Positions 1 through 8,852 of a stretch of 52,369 nt of DNA are shown one piece after another. The position numbers and the translations under genes are program-made. The notes beneath the pieces were generated by a model. That model was given only the letters and a program-made list of their open reading frames with translations, ran no database searches and was not told the DNA's origin. Positions within the stretch are counted from its first letter, which is position 1, and every line of letters starts with the position of its first letter. This DNA is from Pelatocladus maniniholoensis HA4357-MV3 (GTDB taxonomy: Bacteria; Cyanobacteriota; Cyanobacteriia; Cyanobacteriales; Nostocaceae): positions 1 through 52,369 of the forward strand of contig JAHHHW010000106.1 of assembly GCA_019359115.1 (NCBI GenBank), in the 5' to 3' direction.

Positions 1-108
1 ATTGAAGAGCTAGAATATTTATTACATCAGCTTTTAAATGAAGGAGAGTTAATTATTAAATGGGGGCGAAAACTCAAAAATAAAGGCGACGCTGTCATCA
101 CAATTTAA
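1..108 (+). CDS. C-terminal fragment of an unknown protein, cut by the window edge
   Basis: Frame 1 is open from the window edge to a TAA at 106-108 and gives about 35 residues, charged and ending in GDAVITI. The upstream part lies outside the window, so neither start nor family can be judged. It converges on the minus-strand glycosyltransferase and overlaps its stop by four bases. That neighbour looks truncated at exactly this point, so this fragment may belong to DNA that was inserted or rearranged there. I do not recognise the family; it could also be a chance open frame. Confidence 0.35.
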   Translation: MEELEYLLHQLLNEGELIIKWGRKLKNKGDAVITI

Positions 109-1175
109 ATGCATAACAGCTTAGCCATTGGAATAAACGCCATCCAGGTATAGTAATGAGGATATTTACCAGCAATCACAATTGCTAGAGGAATAAATAA
201 ACCTCCTATAAGTCCAAAAGAAATAGGTGAGTAAAATTTAAATTGTCGCTTGAATATTTGATAAATGACCAGAATTAATGTCAGCAAATGTAAGAGTGCT
301 GTACTAAAATCTACAATGAACACTTTTTGTAGGCTTAAAATTTTGAGTATACCTCCATCATCACCTTGAACAATTGCCTGAGCAACTTGACCTGTTAGTA
401 TATGTTGTGAACCAAAGGTTGAGAGAATAAATTTAAACCAAACTCCATTTGTAAAGTAGAGAGTATAAAGAAACATGATTCCGATAACTGCTCCAATTCC
501 CAGGGCGATAAATTCCTTAATTAATAATTTCCTCAAATAAAATAGCAAGACTCCACCAAGGACGATTACATAAGCAAACAATTGTAGTCCTGCAATGGGA
601 ATTAAAATACCAATACATGCCAAAGTAACGCAACGTAACCAAGGAGATGTGATTGTGTATGCAAGTAAGGCTGCTGAAGCAACGGTAATTGCAATAGAGT
701 CTGCACGTCCACTACTGTAACTAAAGCTAATACCAGAACTTGAAAGTATCAGACAAATTAAGGTAATTCTGCTCCAAGGTGAATTAATTAATTTGAGTCT
801 AATTACAGATAGCCAGAGCATTAACACAGAGCCAACTATCAGAAAATAATTAATCGATCTGACTGCTGTTAGACTAAAGCCGAAAACTTTGAGCCAGTGG
901 TAAAGAATTATTTCATGGAGTGGTAGATTACCTGCCCAAAATTCTTCTTTTGTTTGATAATACCATGCTGTAGATATCCACCCTTTACCAAAAAAAAGAT
1001 TATTGGGTGGATCTGTGAACATAACTTCATCTGTCCATACTGGTTCTATTCTAGATGCTACTATTAAGCCAACCAATAAAAATAAAATGCATAGTACAAT
1101 GATTAAAATAGCCTCGAATTTCCAGCTATTATTTTGCTGTTTACCTTGATTGCGTAGAAACAATTGTTTATGCAT
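105..1175 (-). CDS. ArnT/PMT-like membrane glycosyltransferase, probably C-terminally truncated
   Basis: This is a polytopic membrane protein of 356 residues. A first transmembrane helix (about residues 22-42) is followed by the acidic WTDEVMF motif, which matches the catalytic Asp-Glu of the first extracytoplasmic loop in PMT/ArnT (GT39/GT83) glycosyltransferases using polyprenyl-phosphate sugars. Seven or more further hydrophobic segments follow. Family members usually run to about 500 residues or more. Here the protein ends abruptly after the YPHYYTWMAFIPMA region with a short divergent tail (KLLCI) and no C-terminal domain. The stop overlaps the end of a converging ORF, which suggests a rearrangement breakpoint near position 120. 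The start is an ATG giving MHKQLFL. The acceptor substrate is unknown; cell-surface polysaccharide or glycolipid is the usual inference. Confidence 0.7.
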   Translation of the reverse strand: MHKQLFLRNQGKQQNNSWKFEAILIIVLCILFLLVGLIVASRIEPVWTDEVMFTDPPNNLFFGKGWISTAWYYQTKEEFWAGNLPLHEIILYHWLKVFGFSLTAVRSINYFLIVGSVLMLWLSVIRLKLINSPWSRITLICLILSSSGISFSYSSGRADSIAITVASAALLAYTITSPWLRCVTLACIGILIPIAGLQLFAYVIVLGGVLLFYLRKLLIKEFIALGIGAVIGIMFLYTLYFTNGVWFKFILSTFGSQHILTGQVAQAIVQGDDGGILKILSLQKVFIVDFSTALLHLLTLILVIYQIFKRQFKFYSPISFGLIGGLFIPLAIVIAGKYPHYYTWMAFIPMAKLLCI

Positions 1176-1803
1176 AATTAAATTACAAAAATAAATTAAA
1201 AATTATTAATGCGCTTTAACTTTCAGCAAAGAATTATTTACCTGTATGTAATTAGAAAATGGCTATAAATATAAAGCCTCTCTATATTAAGAGAATTAGA
1301 TTTAACAACTTTTCCAGGTTCATAACTTGCCAAAGTAAAAACTCTCAAAAGTTTACTTGCTAGATACTACCTTGACTAAATAATTATTTGAGTGTATAAA
1401 AAATATCTTTATACAAGTTTTATGAAATTTTTATACAATCTTTCCCCGTAATTCCCAGCAATTCTAAATTTAAGATTTGACAAAAAATCAGAGCGCGATC
1501 CAATACTGTAGGACTAGCCTTTTCAAGAACTCTTATGCACCAAAGAGTTTCCCAATCCAAAATCTATAGACACGTAGACGCGGAGTGGCTACTTCTGTGA
1601 AGTCGCTACGCGCCCAATACGGTTCGGATAAGACAAATCGATTAACATTTAAATCCTGTATCAGACGCGATATATCGCGTCTGGTACAATCCCAAAATTA
1701 TGACGAAAAATCCTTAACTTAACCGTATTGGCTACGCGCCTACCGAAGGTAAGCGGTTTCAAGGAAGAGTAATCCAAAATCCAAAATGGTATAAAGTCAG
1801 CTA
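1176..1803. other. Gene-free stretch with degenerate dispersed repeats
   Basis: I see no convincing gene here. The 78-residue minus-strand open frame at 1661-1897 overlaps the terminator hairpin and resembles nothing. The stretch holds scraps of cyanobacterial dispersed repeats: a 'tagacgcgg' type motif near 1570-1610, a 'caatacggtt' motif near 1616, and a repeat at about 1670-1732 that has a relative at 14203-14259. The first 300 bases upstream of the glycosyltransferase are AT-rich and may hold its promoter, but no clear box pair is visible. Confidence 0.5.
1662..1683. repeat. 22-bp perfect palindrome
   Basis: The sequence cagacgcgata/tatcgcgtctg is a perfect 11+11 palindrome without a loop. 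It lies inside the dispersed repeat that has a relative near 14.2 kb. It could be a repeat end or a protein-binding site, and nothing in the context decides between these. Confidence 0.6.
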
Positions 1804-1839
1804 AAAATAGAGACGTTGCACCTGCAACGTCTCTATTTT
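1804..1839 (-). terminator. Bidirectional-looking hairpin terminator after the caspase-like gene
   Basis: A perfect 17-bp stem (aaaatagagacgttgca and its complement) closes on a two-base loop. Because the stem ends in A/T runs, it carries a T-tract in either direction. It lies 22 bases beyond the stop of the minus-strand caspase-like gene, which it most likely terminates. Confidence 0.75.
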
Positions 1840-1860
1840 GCTTTGCTATGTGTTCCGTAA

Positions 1861-4053
1861 TTACACTACCTGTAATCCAAAGCCTAAACTTGCCCAATGA
1901 TTCACATCTAATACATAGGAGTCAGCAGGTATAGTATTAGAATCAACTTTTGCTGTACTGGCGTTGTGCAAGTCTTGCAAAAGAGCATAGGCAACTTCTA
2001 ACGGGTTTAATATTGGGAGAATACGTTGTTGATCGGCGCGGGGATGTTTAGCAGTTCTTAAGGCGTCGAGGGTTTGGGTAAATGGAGCTGTGCTAAAGAT
2101 TAATTGGGTTTCACTAAAGGAAAGTGGCCCTTGGATTACCCATTCAAAGCCAGATGTGGTTTGTGGTAGAGTCAAAGTCTCGCCGGGAGCTATGGTAATA
2201 TTAGTCAGCTTTGGTTCTGGCGATTCATCGCTTCCTGTAACTTTTTGCCACGGATAAAGAGCGATCGCATTCTTAGCGCTATTTAGTCCAAAGAGCATAC
2301 AGTATATTGGGCTGTTGCCCATGTTTTGCACACGATACTGTACTCGACTACCAAGAGGTACAGTGGCTATGTGTCCGATTTCATTACTAGCTGATTTCTT
2401 GCTAGTGGATTGTTGAGTGTGCGTTCGCAGTGTTTCGCGATGCATGACTGTGCGAGGTGCGATACCACTAATTATCTCTAGACTTGCCTTCACACTCAAG
2501 CGAGAAGAACCTTCATTATCTGTGAGTCGCCACAATTTTGCTGCTAAAAGGGTTTGCAGTTTCGGATTTAACCTCTGTATTGCTACTTTGATTGCTTCTC
2601 CTGCTTCGCCAAAGGTGCTGGAAATTTTCTCGCTGCTGGGAGAAAACAAACCATAGCGACTAGGAGAGATCATGAATGAGGTAGAAGCAATGAAGTCTTT
2701 ATTTTTGCTGTCTGGACGTTTACCAAATAAGTAGTCTGGTGTTTGTTCTCCTGCAACTATACTCGTCACATGAGCGACGCTAGCAAAGGCGCTAGTAGCG
2801 TCTACCCGTTCGATTCTTTCTAGTTCTCCATCAAGAGCTACTATTAAGTCGATGTTTCGGGGTAAGACTCGCACTGCTTCTTGGACGAGTTGTCCGACTT
2901 GGGGAAAAGTTTTATCTTCAAAAGAAACAATCTGGGTTTTTGCTGTCAAACCACTACGCGATCGCAGAATCAATTCTGTAGTTGTACCTGTTGGCTTCAC
3001 TAGAGTCAACCGAGAATTTGCACTATAGTATTCCAATACATGGGGTGGAATTCCTGCCAACCATACTAGTGCTGTTTGACCATCTTCTTCGGTTGCAGTG
3101 ATGACTCCCTCTGCACTAGTTGTATCTGGGAAAAAGTTCTCGATTAATTGGACTCGTTGTTGATTTTTCTTGGCGATCAATAAGCCTGGTTGCTGTGTGC
3201 TACCCAACTGCTGCATTGTACTCCCCACACGGGAGATAAATGCAGGAATTGTGAGCTTTGGTGTTGTTTCCCACAGATATTGTGTCAGGGCGTAGGTAAA
3301 TAATCCTGCACTAAAACCAGAATATTGTATTTCCCGTGCCACTTGATTGGGAGCAGAAGTTGCAGACAATACTACTCCGAGCTGTTCTGTAGTGGCTTTT
3401 TTTTGGAGTTGTTTTTGCAAGTCGAGTTCTGCATCTATTAAAACCGCTTCCTGTGGCGTTTGACAGACACGAACTCGCAAAGGAGCTACCAAACTATCAG
3501 GAGTATAGTAACTGGTATCTAATACTGCTGTGACTCGATCTGTAGGGAGCGATCGCAGCATCAGTAGTAGGGTTTCTTCTAATAAATACTTGACAGTTTT
3601 TGGATCTTGTGAATTTGTTCCAATTCCATTTGCGGGAACAAGAGCATTTTGCACTGCTTCTGGTGAGTTCCCCAAGTGGACACGACTACCATAGCCGCTA
3701 AAGTGGAAGACAACCACATCACCAGGTTTTGCTTGTCCAATTAAATGCTCCCAAAAAGCAGATTCAATAAATTCTCTGCTGGCTTGTTCGTCAGTCAGAG
3801 ACAAAATATCTGAAGCTTTGAACCCAAAACGGTGAATCAAAACCTCTTTTTGTAATTCTACATCTACCAGACAACCATTCAGCGCTGGAATTTGGCGATA
3901 TTGGTTAATACCCACCAATAAAGCCAGTTTACGCGGACTGGGTTGTGCTAACGCCTGCTGATAACGAGTTCCTAACTGGAACCACTCAGCCTCTGCTACA
4001 CCCATTACCGCTAATATGGAGCCAAACCGTTGGAAAAACGTTCGCCGCTTCAT
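1861..4053 (-). CDS. Secreted caspase-fold (orthocaspase-like) protein with both catalytic residues replaced, plus C-terminal DUF4384-like region
   Basis: This 730-residue protein starts with a twin-arginine-like signal (KRRTFFQRFG, then a short hydrophobic stretch ending ALAQ near residue 37), so export is likely. Residues 42-300 carry a caspase-like p20 fold: LALLVGINQY, then VVVFHFSGYGSR and VTAVLDTSYY. In active members the second motif is HFSGHG and the third DxCHSG. Here the catalytic His is Tyr (about Y121) and the catalytic Cys is Ser (about S181), so it should have no cysteine protease activity. Such 'YS' pseudo-enzymes are known among cyanobacterial orthocaspases. The C-terminal third (about 560-690; VQYRVQNMGNSPIYC, then YPW) resembles DUF4384, often joined to caspase domains. 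It is probably a scaffold or binding protein and is transcribed alone, with its own terminator. The start ATG has the signal peptide directly behind it. Confidence 0.85.
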   Translation of the reverse strand: MKRRTFFQRFGSILAVMGVAEAEWFQLGTRYQQALAQPSPRKLALLVGINQYRQIPALNGCLVDVELQKEVLIHRFGFKASDILSLTDEQASREFIESAFWEHLIGQAKPGDVVVFHFSGYGSRVHLGNSPEAVQNALVPANGIGTNSQDPKTVKYLLEETLLLMLRSLPTDRVTAVLDTSYYTPDSLVAPLRVRVCQTPQEAVLIDAELDLQKQLQKKATTEQLGVVLSATSAPNQVAREIQYSGFSAGLFTYALTQYLWETTPKLTIPAFISRVGSTMQQLGSTQQPGLLIAKKNQQRVQLIENFFPDTTSAEGVITATEEDGQTALVWLAGIPPHVLEYYSANSRLTLVKPTGTTTELILRSRSGLTAKTQIVSFEDKTFPQVGQLVQEAVRVLPRNIDLIVALDGELERIERVDATSAFASVAHVTSIVAGEQTPDYLFGKRPDSKNKDFIASTSFMISPSRYGLFSPSSEKISSTFGEAGEAIKVAIQRLNPKLQTLLAAKLWRLTDNEGSSRLSVKASLEIISGIAPRTVMHRETLRTHTQQSTSKKSASNEIGHIATVPLGSRVQYRVQNMGNSPIYCMLFGLNSAKNAIALYPWQKVTGSDESPEPKLTNITIAPGETLTLPQTTSGFEWVIQGPLSFSETQLIFSTAPFTQTLDALRTAKHPRADQQRILPILNPLEVAYALLQDLHNASTAKVDSNTIPADSYVLDVNHWASLGFGLQVV

Positions 4054-4119
4054 AATTGCTATCAGCCCTTAGTCCACCAGCTTATTAAGCTTATCGGGCA
4101 GAGGGCTGTAGTGTAAAGA

Positions 4120-4345
4120 TTGGGGGTCGGGGAAAGGGGACAAGGGATCGGGGATCGGGGAAAGGGAAAAGGGGATTGGGGAAAAAGGGACAAGACAGAC
4201 AAAACAATTCAAAATACCTTCGGTAGGCGCGTAAGCGACTTGGTGTAAGTAGACGCTCCGCGTCTACAAAATTCAAAATTCAAAATGAAGAATCTTTTCC
4301 CCGATCCCCAATCCCTGTTCCCCGATCCCTTGTCCCCGTTCCCTA
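4120..4345. repeat. G-rich/C-rich inverted repeat region between two genes
   Basis: The top strand is a G-rich run of repeated 'gggatcgggg' and 'ggggaaagggg' words at 4120-4196. A C-rich run of the complementary words ('ccccgatccc', 'ccttgtcccc') follows at 4298-4345 and reaches the stop of sat. Between them are 'aaaattcaaaa' repeats and a 'tagacgctccgcgtcta' palindrome. This is typical Nostocales intergenic filler; it can fold into a long stem. Confidence 0.6.
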
Positions 4346-5515
4346 AACAGGTACTTTCATCGCCCGTGCTAACTCTGCTGCTACTTCTGGGCGAGAAAAT
4401 TCTGGTGGGGGTAACTCGCCCCGACGCAACATTTCTCGTACTTTTGTACCAGATAGGTGAACACGTTCTTCTGGTTTACTGGGACTGGTTTTGGTTGTCG
4501 CCATCTGCTTGGTACGGGTGCAGTAGAAGGCGTGTTCAAACATCATTGGCGTAATACCAATTTCCTCTGGTTTAAACTCAGCAAAAATATATTGAGCGTC
4601 ATAGGTTCCGTAGTAATCACCAACACCTGCATGATCTCGCCCGACGATAAAGTGAGTACAGCCGTAGTTCTTGCGAATTAAAGCATGGAAAATTGCCTCA
4701 CGTGGCCCGGCGTAACGCATGGCTGAGGGGTTAATTGCTAAAATTACCCGATTTTCGGGATAGTAATGTTCTAGGAGAATTTCATAGCAACGCATCCGTA
4801 CGTCAGCAGGGATATCATCATCTTTTGTTGCGCCTACGAGTGGATGCAAAAATAGACCATCTACAGTTTCTAGCGCACATTTTTGGATATATTCATGGGC
4901 GCGGTGGATGGGGTTACGAGTTTGGAAACCAACAATAGTTTTCCAGCCTTTTTGCTGGAATAATTGCCGTGATTCTGCGGGATCAATTTGGTAGGTGGGG
5001 AAGTAGGGATGGGGATCGCGTTCTAATAACCACACATCACCTGCAAGATTCACAGGTCTTTGATTGTAGACTACCTGTACACCGGGATGTTTTTCTTCAT
5101 CGGTGCGGTAGACGTTGATTGCTTCCCGTTGTTTGTCGTAGCGATATTTTTGAGTGAGTTCCAAAACCCCGATAAATCTGCCTTCAGAGTTATCCAGACG
5201 CACCAAACCATCTTCGGTAAGAGAAGCTGCTACTTCTTCGCTAACAGAAAGTGTAATCGGAATTGACCACACAGTACCGTTAGCCAATCGCATTTCTGCA
5301 ACAACGCGATCGTAGTCCTGCTGATTCATAAAACCAGTGAGTGGACTAAAACCACCGATCGCAATCATTTCTAAATCAGAAACTGCTCTTTGATCAAGTT
5401 GCACGCGCGGCAGAAACTCGGCTTTGGAAAGAAATATTTCTTTTTGTTCTGGTGTAGCAACGCGATTAATTAACTGCCCACCATGAGGAGGAATGCCTTG
5501 TGGATGATAACTCAA
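4343..5515 (-). CDS. sat: Sulfate adenylyltransferase (ATP sulfurylase)
   Basis: This is dissimilatory/fungal-type ATP sulfurylase of 390 residues, the usual cyanobacterial length. It makes adenosine 5'-phosphosulfate and pyrophosphate from ATP and sulfate, the first step of assimilatory sulfate reduction. The active-site motifs are [12 protein letters not shown] (the QxRNPxHxxH nucleotide-binding signature, about residue 197) and GRDHAGVG (about residue 290). The N-terminal PUA-like domain covers about 1-165. There is no C-terminal APS kinase domain, as expected for the bacterial form. The ATG start gives MSYHPQG. The gene stands alone on the minus strand. An inverted repeat about 40 bases upstream may bear on its regulation. 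Confidence 0.96.
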   Translation of the reverse strand: MSYHPQGIPPHGGQLINRVATPEQKEIFLSKAEFLPRVQLDQRAVSDLEMIAIGGFSPLTGFMNQQDYDRVVAEMRLANGTVWSIPITLSVSEEVAASLTEDGLVRLDNSEGRFIGVLELTQKYRYDKQREAINVYRTDEEKHPGVQVVYNQRPVNLAGDVWLLERDPHPYFPTYQIDPAESRQLFQQKGWKTIVGFQTRNPIHRAHEYIQKCALETVDGLFLHPLVGATKDDDIPADVRMRCYEILLEHYYPENRVILAINPSAMRYAGPREAIFHALIRKNYGCTHFIVGRDHAGVGDYYGTYDAQYIFAEFKPEEIGITPMMFEHAFYCTRTKQMATTKTSPSKPEERVHLSGTKVREMLRRGELPPPEFSRPEVAAELARAMKVPV

Positions 5516-5553
5516 CTTTGCCCCTTATTGACTTAAATACAGTTTTTTTTAAG

Positions 5554-5570
5554 GTATGTTAATAACTTAC
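5554..5570. promoter_or_regulatory. Imperfect palindrome upstream of sat (possible operator)
   Basis: The sequence gtatgttaataacttac is a near-palindrome with GTA/TAC ends and a TTAATAA centre. It lies about 40 bases upstream of the sat start. The GTA...TAC spacing is 11 bases, not the 8 of a standard NtcA site. A sulfur-responsive regulator (LysR or CRP-type) is possible, but this is only positional inference. Confidence 0.25.
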
Positions 5571-5858
5571 CAAACTCTAAGTATGTATAGAGCAAAATTT
5601 ATAATTGAATTTCAAAGTAAAATATATACTTGATTTTTAAGTTTAATTGCGTAATTATTTTCTTTTTTTAAAGCTTTTTTATCCAAGCAAATACGCTAAT
5701 TATACTTTGAACCAGTAAAAAGACTGCGTATCTTTTTCGTATCAAGAAGAATTTGGCTGATTGGATTTAACAAGCAATTTTTTTTGGTAGATTAGGTATC
5801 TAAACAAAATTAACTACATATTCTTCAATCTGTTCCCTATTCCCTAAATATAATAAAA
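5571..5858. other. AT-rich gene-free spacer between sat and alr
   Basis: Together with the flanking signals this spacer is about 390 bases. It is strongly AT-rich, with several T-runs, and I see no open frame that looks coding. The part next to sat probably holds the sat promoter; the part next to alr holds that gene's terminator. Confidence 0.5.
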
Positions 5859-5878
5859 GCACGGCTAATTGGCCGTGC
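5859..5878 (-). terminator. Rho-independent terminator of alr
   Basis: A 7-bp GC-rich stem (gcacggc/gccgtgc) with a six-base loop is followed, reading on the minus strand, by TTTTATTA. It lies about 30 bases beyond the alr stop, in the right orientation for that gene. Confidence 0.8.
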
Positions 5879-5906
5879 CAAGATGGGAAAAAGCACATCA
5901 CCTGAA

Positions 5907-7025
5907 TCAATATAAGTAACTTACCTGGTTCATAAAACCAGCCATCAGGTTGATTTCTGTGTGTACACTCTGAAACATATCTGCTAATTCTTCAAAGGTA
6001 ATCTCCTCGTTACCTTGATTACCAACGAGTACCACTTCATCACCCCATTTTACTTCTTTTGGTAGATCGGTAACATCTACTGTTGTGATATTTAGCGAAA
6101 CTCGTCCCACCACTGGACAACGCTGACCCTGAATTAAAACTATGCCTTTGTTAAAGAGCGATCGCGGATAACCTTCACCAAAACCCACAGGTAAAGATGC
6201 AATCAAACTATCGCGTTGAGCAGTATATAAACTGCCATAACCAATAGTTTTGCCTGCTGGTATTTTCCTTACTTGCGCTACTCTGGTTTTTACTGACATT
6301 ACTGGTTTAAGTTCTAGCGGGTTTTCAAAGTCTCGTGAAGTGCGTACCCCGTAACAAGCAGCACCAACCCTGACTAAACTATTACATTTAGGAGTCAGGC
6401 GCACTGTTGCAGCACTATTGTGAGTATGAGTTAGTACATTTTCCGGTAAGTAGTCATTCAAAGCAGTACGAACATGATAAAAATCTGCCATCTGCTTTTC
6501 TGTAAACGCCAGTTGTTTACCGTCGGCACTGGCAAAATGAGTCATAATTCCCACAATAGACAAACCTGGCAATGTACAAACTTTCTTTAATTCTTCAATC
6601 TCAGATGAGAAGAAACCACTTCTACCCATCCCCGTATCAATATTGATATGCACGGGGATTTTTTTGTTGCGTCTCACCCCTGCGTCAGATAAATACTCTG
6701 CTGCTTCCATTGTTCCCACCTGTTCTTCTATATTCAGGTGGTGTATGGATTCTTCTAATTCTTGTGGTAGCGCCATGCGTAAACGCAGGAGTTTGACATC
6801 CAAATCCAAATCACGGATAGTTGTTGCTTCTGGATTTGTGCAAATACCAATATAATCTGTTCCTGCTACAACAGCCGTTGTTGCTAACTGTCTTAAACCA
6901 TGTCCGTAAGCATTTGCTTTCATCACGACGCACAACTTTGCAGGTGCAACAAAATCTCGGATGTAGCGAATATTGTCTTTAAACTTTCTGGCAGAAACTG
7001 TGACTTCAATGTGATGCTGATTCAT
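5907..7025 (-). CDS. alr: Alanine racemase, divergent type
   Basis: This PLP-dependent fold-type III racemase of 372 residues interconverts L- and D-alanine for peptidoglycan. The PLP lysine sits in VVMKANAYGHG (about K36). The second catalytic residue is the tyrosine of GYGSLYTAQR, followed by ASLPVGFGEGYPR. The C-terminal beta domain contains VGRVSLN. In the common family this last motif is GR(V/I)SMDQ, so the Met-Asp-Gln is replaced here by Leu-Asn-Ile, and GYADG is GFGEG. The opening EVTVSARKFKDNIR also differs from the usual VEIDLxALxxN. It may be a second, horizontally acquired or broad-specificity racemase rather than the main cyanobacterial enzyme. It is a single gene with its own terminator. 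Confidence 0.88.
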   Translation of the reverse strand: MNQHHIEVTVSARKFKDNIRYIRDFVAPAKLCVVMKANAYGHGLRQLATTAVVAGTDYIGICTNPEATTIRDLDLDVKLLRLRMALPQELEESIHHLNIEEQVGTMEAAEYLSDAGVRRNKKIPVHINIDTGMGRSGFFSSEIEELKKVCTLPGLSIVGIMTHFASADGKQLAFTEKQMADFYHVRTALNDYLPENVLTHTHNSAATVRLTPKCNSLVRVGAACYGVRTSRDFENPLELKPVMSVKTRVAQVRKIPAGKTIGYGSLYTAQRDSLIASLPVGFGEGYPRSLFNKGIVLIQGQRCPVVGRVSLNITTVDVTDLPKEVKWGDEVVLVGNQGNEEITFEELADMFQSVHTEINLMAGFMNQVSYLY

Positions 7026-7241
7026 TGGGGTTGTCTAATTAACTCTTTCAACTAGTTAGTTTGTTGATTTATCCAAACAACAAACAACACTCCTAGCTAG
7101 TCGTGTCAATTATCGAATACAACCCCTGATTTTCCAGTTTAATTAATTACTTTTTTGATAATATTTTTTCTTAGGAATTATTATTTTGGAAAGGATAATT
7201 AGTAATAGAAATAATTACTAATTACCCATAAAGTTATCAAA

Positions 7242-8129
7242 CTAAATTTCTGCCACAGCCCGCTCAATCAAGCGACGTGCAAGGGTTTGTGTGCCTGTAT
7301 GTTCGTAGTAATTTGTCGCTACATCAAGGAATGCTCCTAAATAATCTAATTTGTCATCAGCTATTTCGACAAAAGTTTGCAAATTATTAACTACTTTTTG
7401 AGGCGTCAAATTATTGGCATTAACCAGGTTACTCATCCAACCTTGAACTGAGTTAAAGCTTTCGCCAATAAAATTCAGTTTGCTGCTAGAACTTTGACCT
7501 GGAATCGCCTCTTGAATATTTTGAAAAGTTGTATTTTTTTCCAACTCTTGGGGATTGGTTTGATTAATTGTAGATAAGGCTTTGGTGATGAAGTCTGGGC
7601 CAAGAGGTATCAAACCATCAACACAAACCAAAGCCACCATCCGAATTAGTGATTCACCACTATACTCACCTAAAGACGCGACAAAATCCCCAATGCTATC
7701 ACCAGGAATACCGTTGATGCTACAAAAAGCCACTAACTCTGTAACTAATTTCAAACACAGATCAATAGTTTGGGCTTTGTCAGCTTTGGGAGTAACAGAG
7801 TTGAGAAACCCCAACAGAGGAATTTTCTCTCCTACTTTATTCGCCAAAGCAGCTGCGCCTAGTGCTTTATCTGTGCTATCAACTGTTTGATACAACCACA
7901 TGGCGCGTTGGTAGCCTTGGGAACGATCATTGTAAAGATAAATGGCTCGTTCGCCGATCGCTTGAATAAGACTTTCATCGCTTTCGCCAGTCACAGTTTT
8001 AATAGTGTTGACAAAACCAACTACATTTTGCCATTCTCCAGGAGCGACAAAATCCAGGGAGTTCAACATCGAAACAGTCAAGTTACTAGTTGGTAGTTCG
8101 TCTACCAACTCAAAAATCGGTTTACTCAC
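7242..8129 (-). CDS. Conserved cyanobacterial protein of unknown function (295 aa)
   Basis: I do not recognise a named domain. The 295-residue protein is acidic, with no signal peptide and no clear membrane segment. Predicted helical stretches dominate; a middle part (about 85-190) is rich in Leu, Val and Ala and a Ser/Gln-rich linker follows near 205-215. It begins MSKPIFELVDELP, with the ATG preceded by an AAGGAG-type ribosome site (aaggagattttt, minus strand). The lipoprotein gene lies 54 bases upstream in the same direction, so the two are probably co-transcribed. Its link with a lipoprotein hints at an envelope role, but that is guesswork. Confidence 0.7.
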   Translation of the reverse strand: MSKPIFELVDELPTSNLTVSMLNSLDFVAPGEWQNVVGFVNTIKTVTGESDESLIQAIGERAIYLYNDRSQGYQRAMWLYQTVDSTDKALGAAALANKVGEKIPLLGFLNSVTPKADKAQTIDLCLKLVTELVAFCSINGIPGDSIGDFVASLGEYSGESLIRMVALVCVDGLIPLGPDFITKALSTINQTNPQELEKNTTFQNIQEAIPGQSSSSKLNFIGESFNSVQGWMSNLVNANNLTPQKVVNNLQTFVEIADDKLDYLGAFLDVATNYYEHTGTQTLARRLIERAVAEI

Positions 8130-8183
8130 AAAAATCTCCTTATTTTAGTTATTGGTCATTAACAAAAGACAAATAACAATCTT

Positions 8184-8696
8184 TTATTTCAGTCTTGCTA
8201 GACCAGCCAAGTTGAATTTTTTGATCCAGGTTTCACGATCGCTCGCTTGAAATGATGGTGAACGAGAAAGTACTTTGACTTGGTAGCGATCGTTGACTAG
8301 TATGGCAGTTTGAGTAGTACCAACTTCTACTGCTGGATAGCCCGCAATTTGCTTGGTGCTGCTGGCAAATTTTGCTGCTGCTGTGGGTGTACTCTTAGTA
8401 TCAGAAATAGCCAGCATTGCTATTTCTTTACCGTCTTTTTTTAACTTAGCTTCAGCAAAACCCTTTTTCTCTTGAGTATATACACGCTCGTACCCATCTC
8501 CAGCAGGAGGGAAAAACTTGTTAAATTCACTACCTTGGGTTGCATTTTTAGCAACAGCTTGACCAGTTTTTTGACGACTGCTTTCTTGTTGTACCTGGTC
8601 AAAACGTCCAGGTTCTTTTGGAGTACAGGCTGTAGTCAGTAACAAAACTGACAGCAACACAACAGCTAAAATCCTGCGGACACGAGGAAAATTCAT
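8184..8696 (-). CDS. Small lipoprotein, unknown function
   Basis: This 170-residue protein has a lipoprotein signal: basic MNFPRVRR, a hydrophobic core and the lipobox LLTTAC, with cleavage expected before Cys24. The mature part is short and lysine-rich and contains FFPPAGDGYERVYTQEKKGFAEAKL (given here only as a landmark around residues 60-85). No enzyme motif is seen. It is the first gene of a two-gene minus-strand unit with the 295-residue protein 54 bases downstream. It probably sits at the periplasmic face of the inner or outer membrane. Confidence 0.8.
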   Translation of the reverse strand: MNFPRVRRILAVVLLSVLLLTTACTPKEPGRFDQVQQESSRQKTGQAVAKNATQGSEFNKFFPPAGDGYERVYTQEKKGFAEAKLKKDGKEIAMLAISDTKSTPTAAAKFASSTKQIAGYPAVEVGTTQTAILVNDRYQVKVLSRSPSFQASDRETWIKKFNLAGLARLK

Positions 8697-8852
8697 GTTT
8701 AACTCCCGTTATGATCAACGTTCAAGGCAATTATCACGGCTTCTGAGTGCTTGTAGCAGAAAATTTACTTTTTGATCAGACTTTATGAGACAAGGGTGTG
8801 GAGGTGTAAGGGTATGCTGACTAAAGCAATGAGTGGTGACTGTAAAACTAAC

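Noticed and set aside
1661-1897. 78-codon minus-strand frame beyond the caspase-like gene
   Set aside because: It runs through a terminator hairpin and dispersed repeats, and has no protein-like features.
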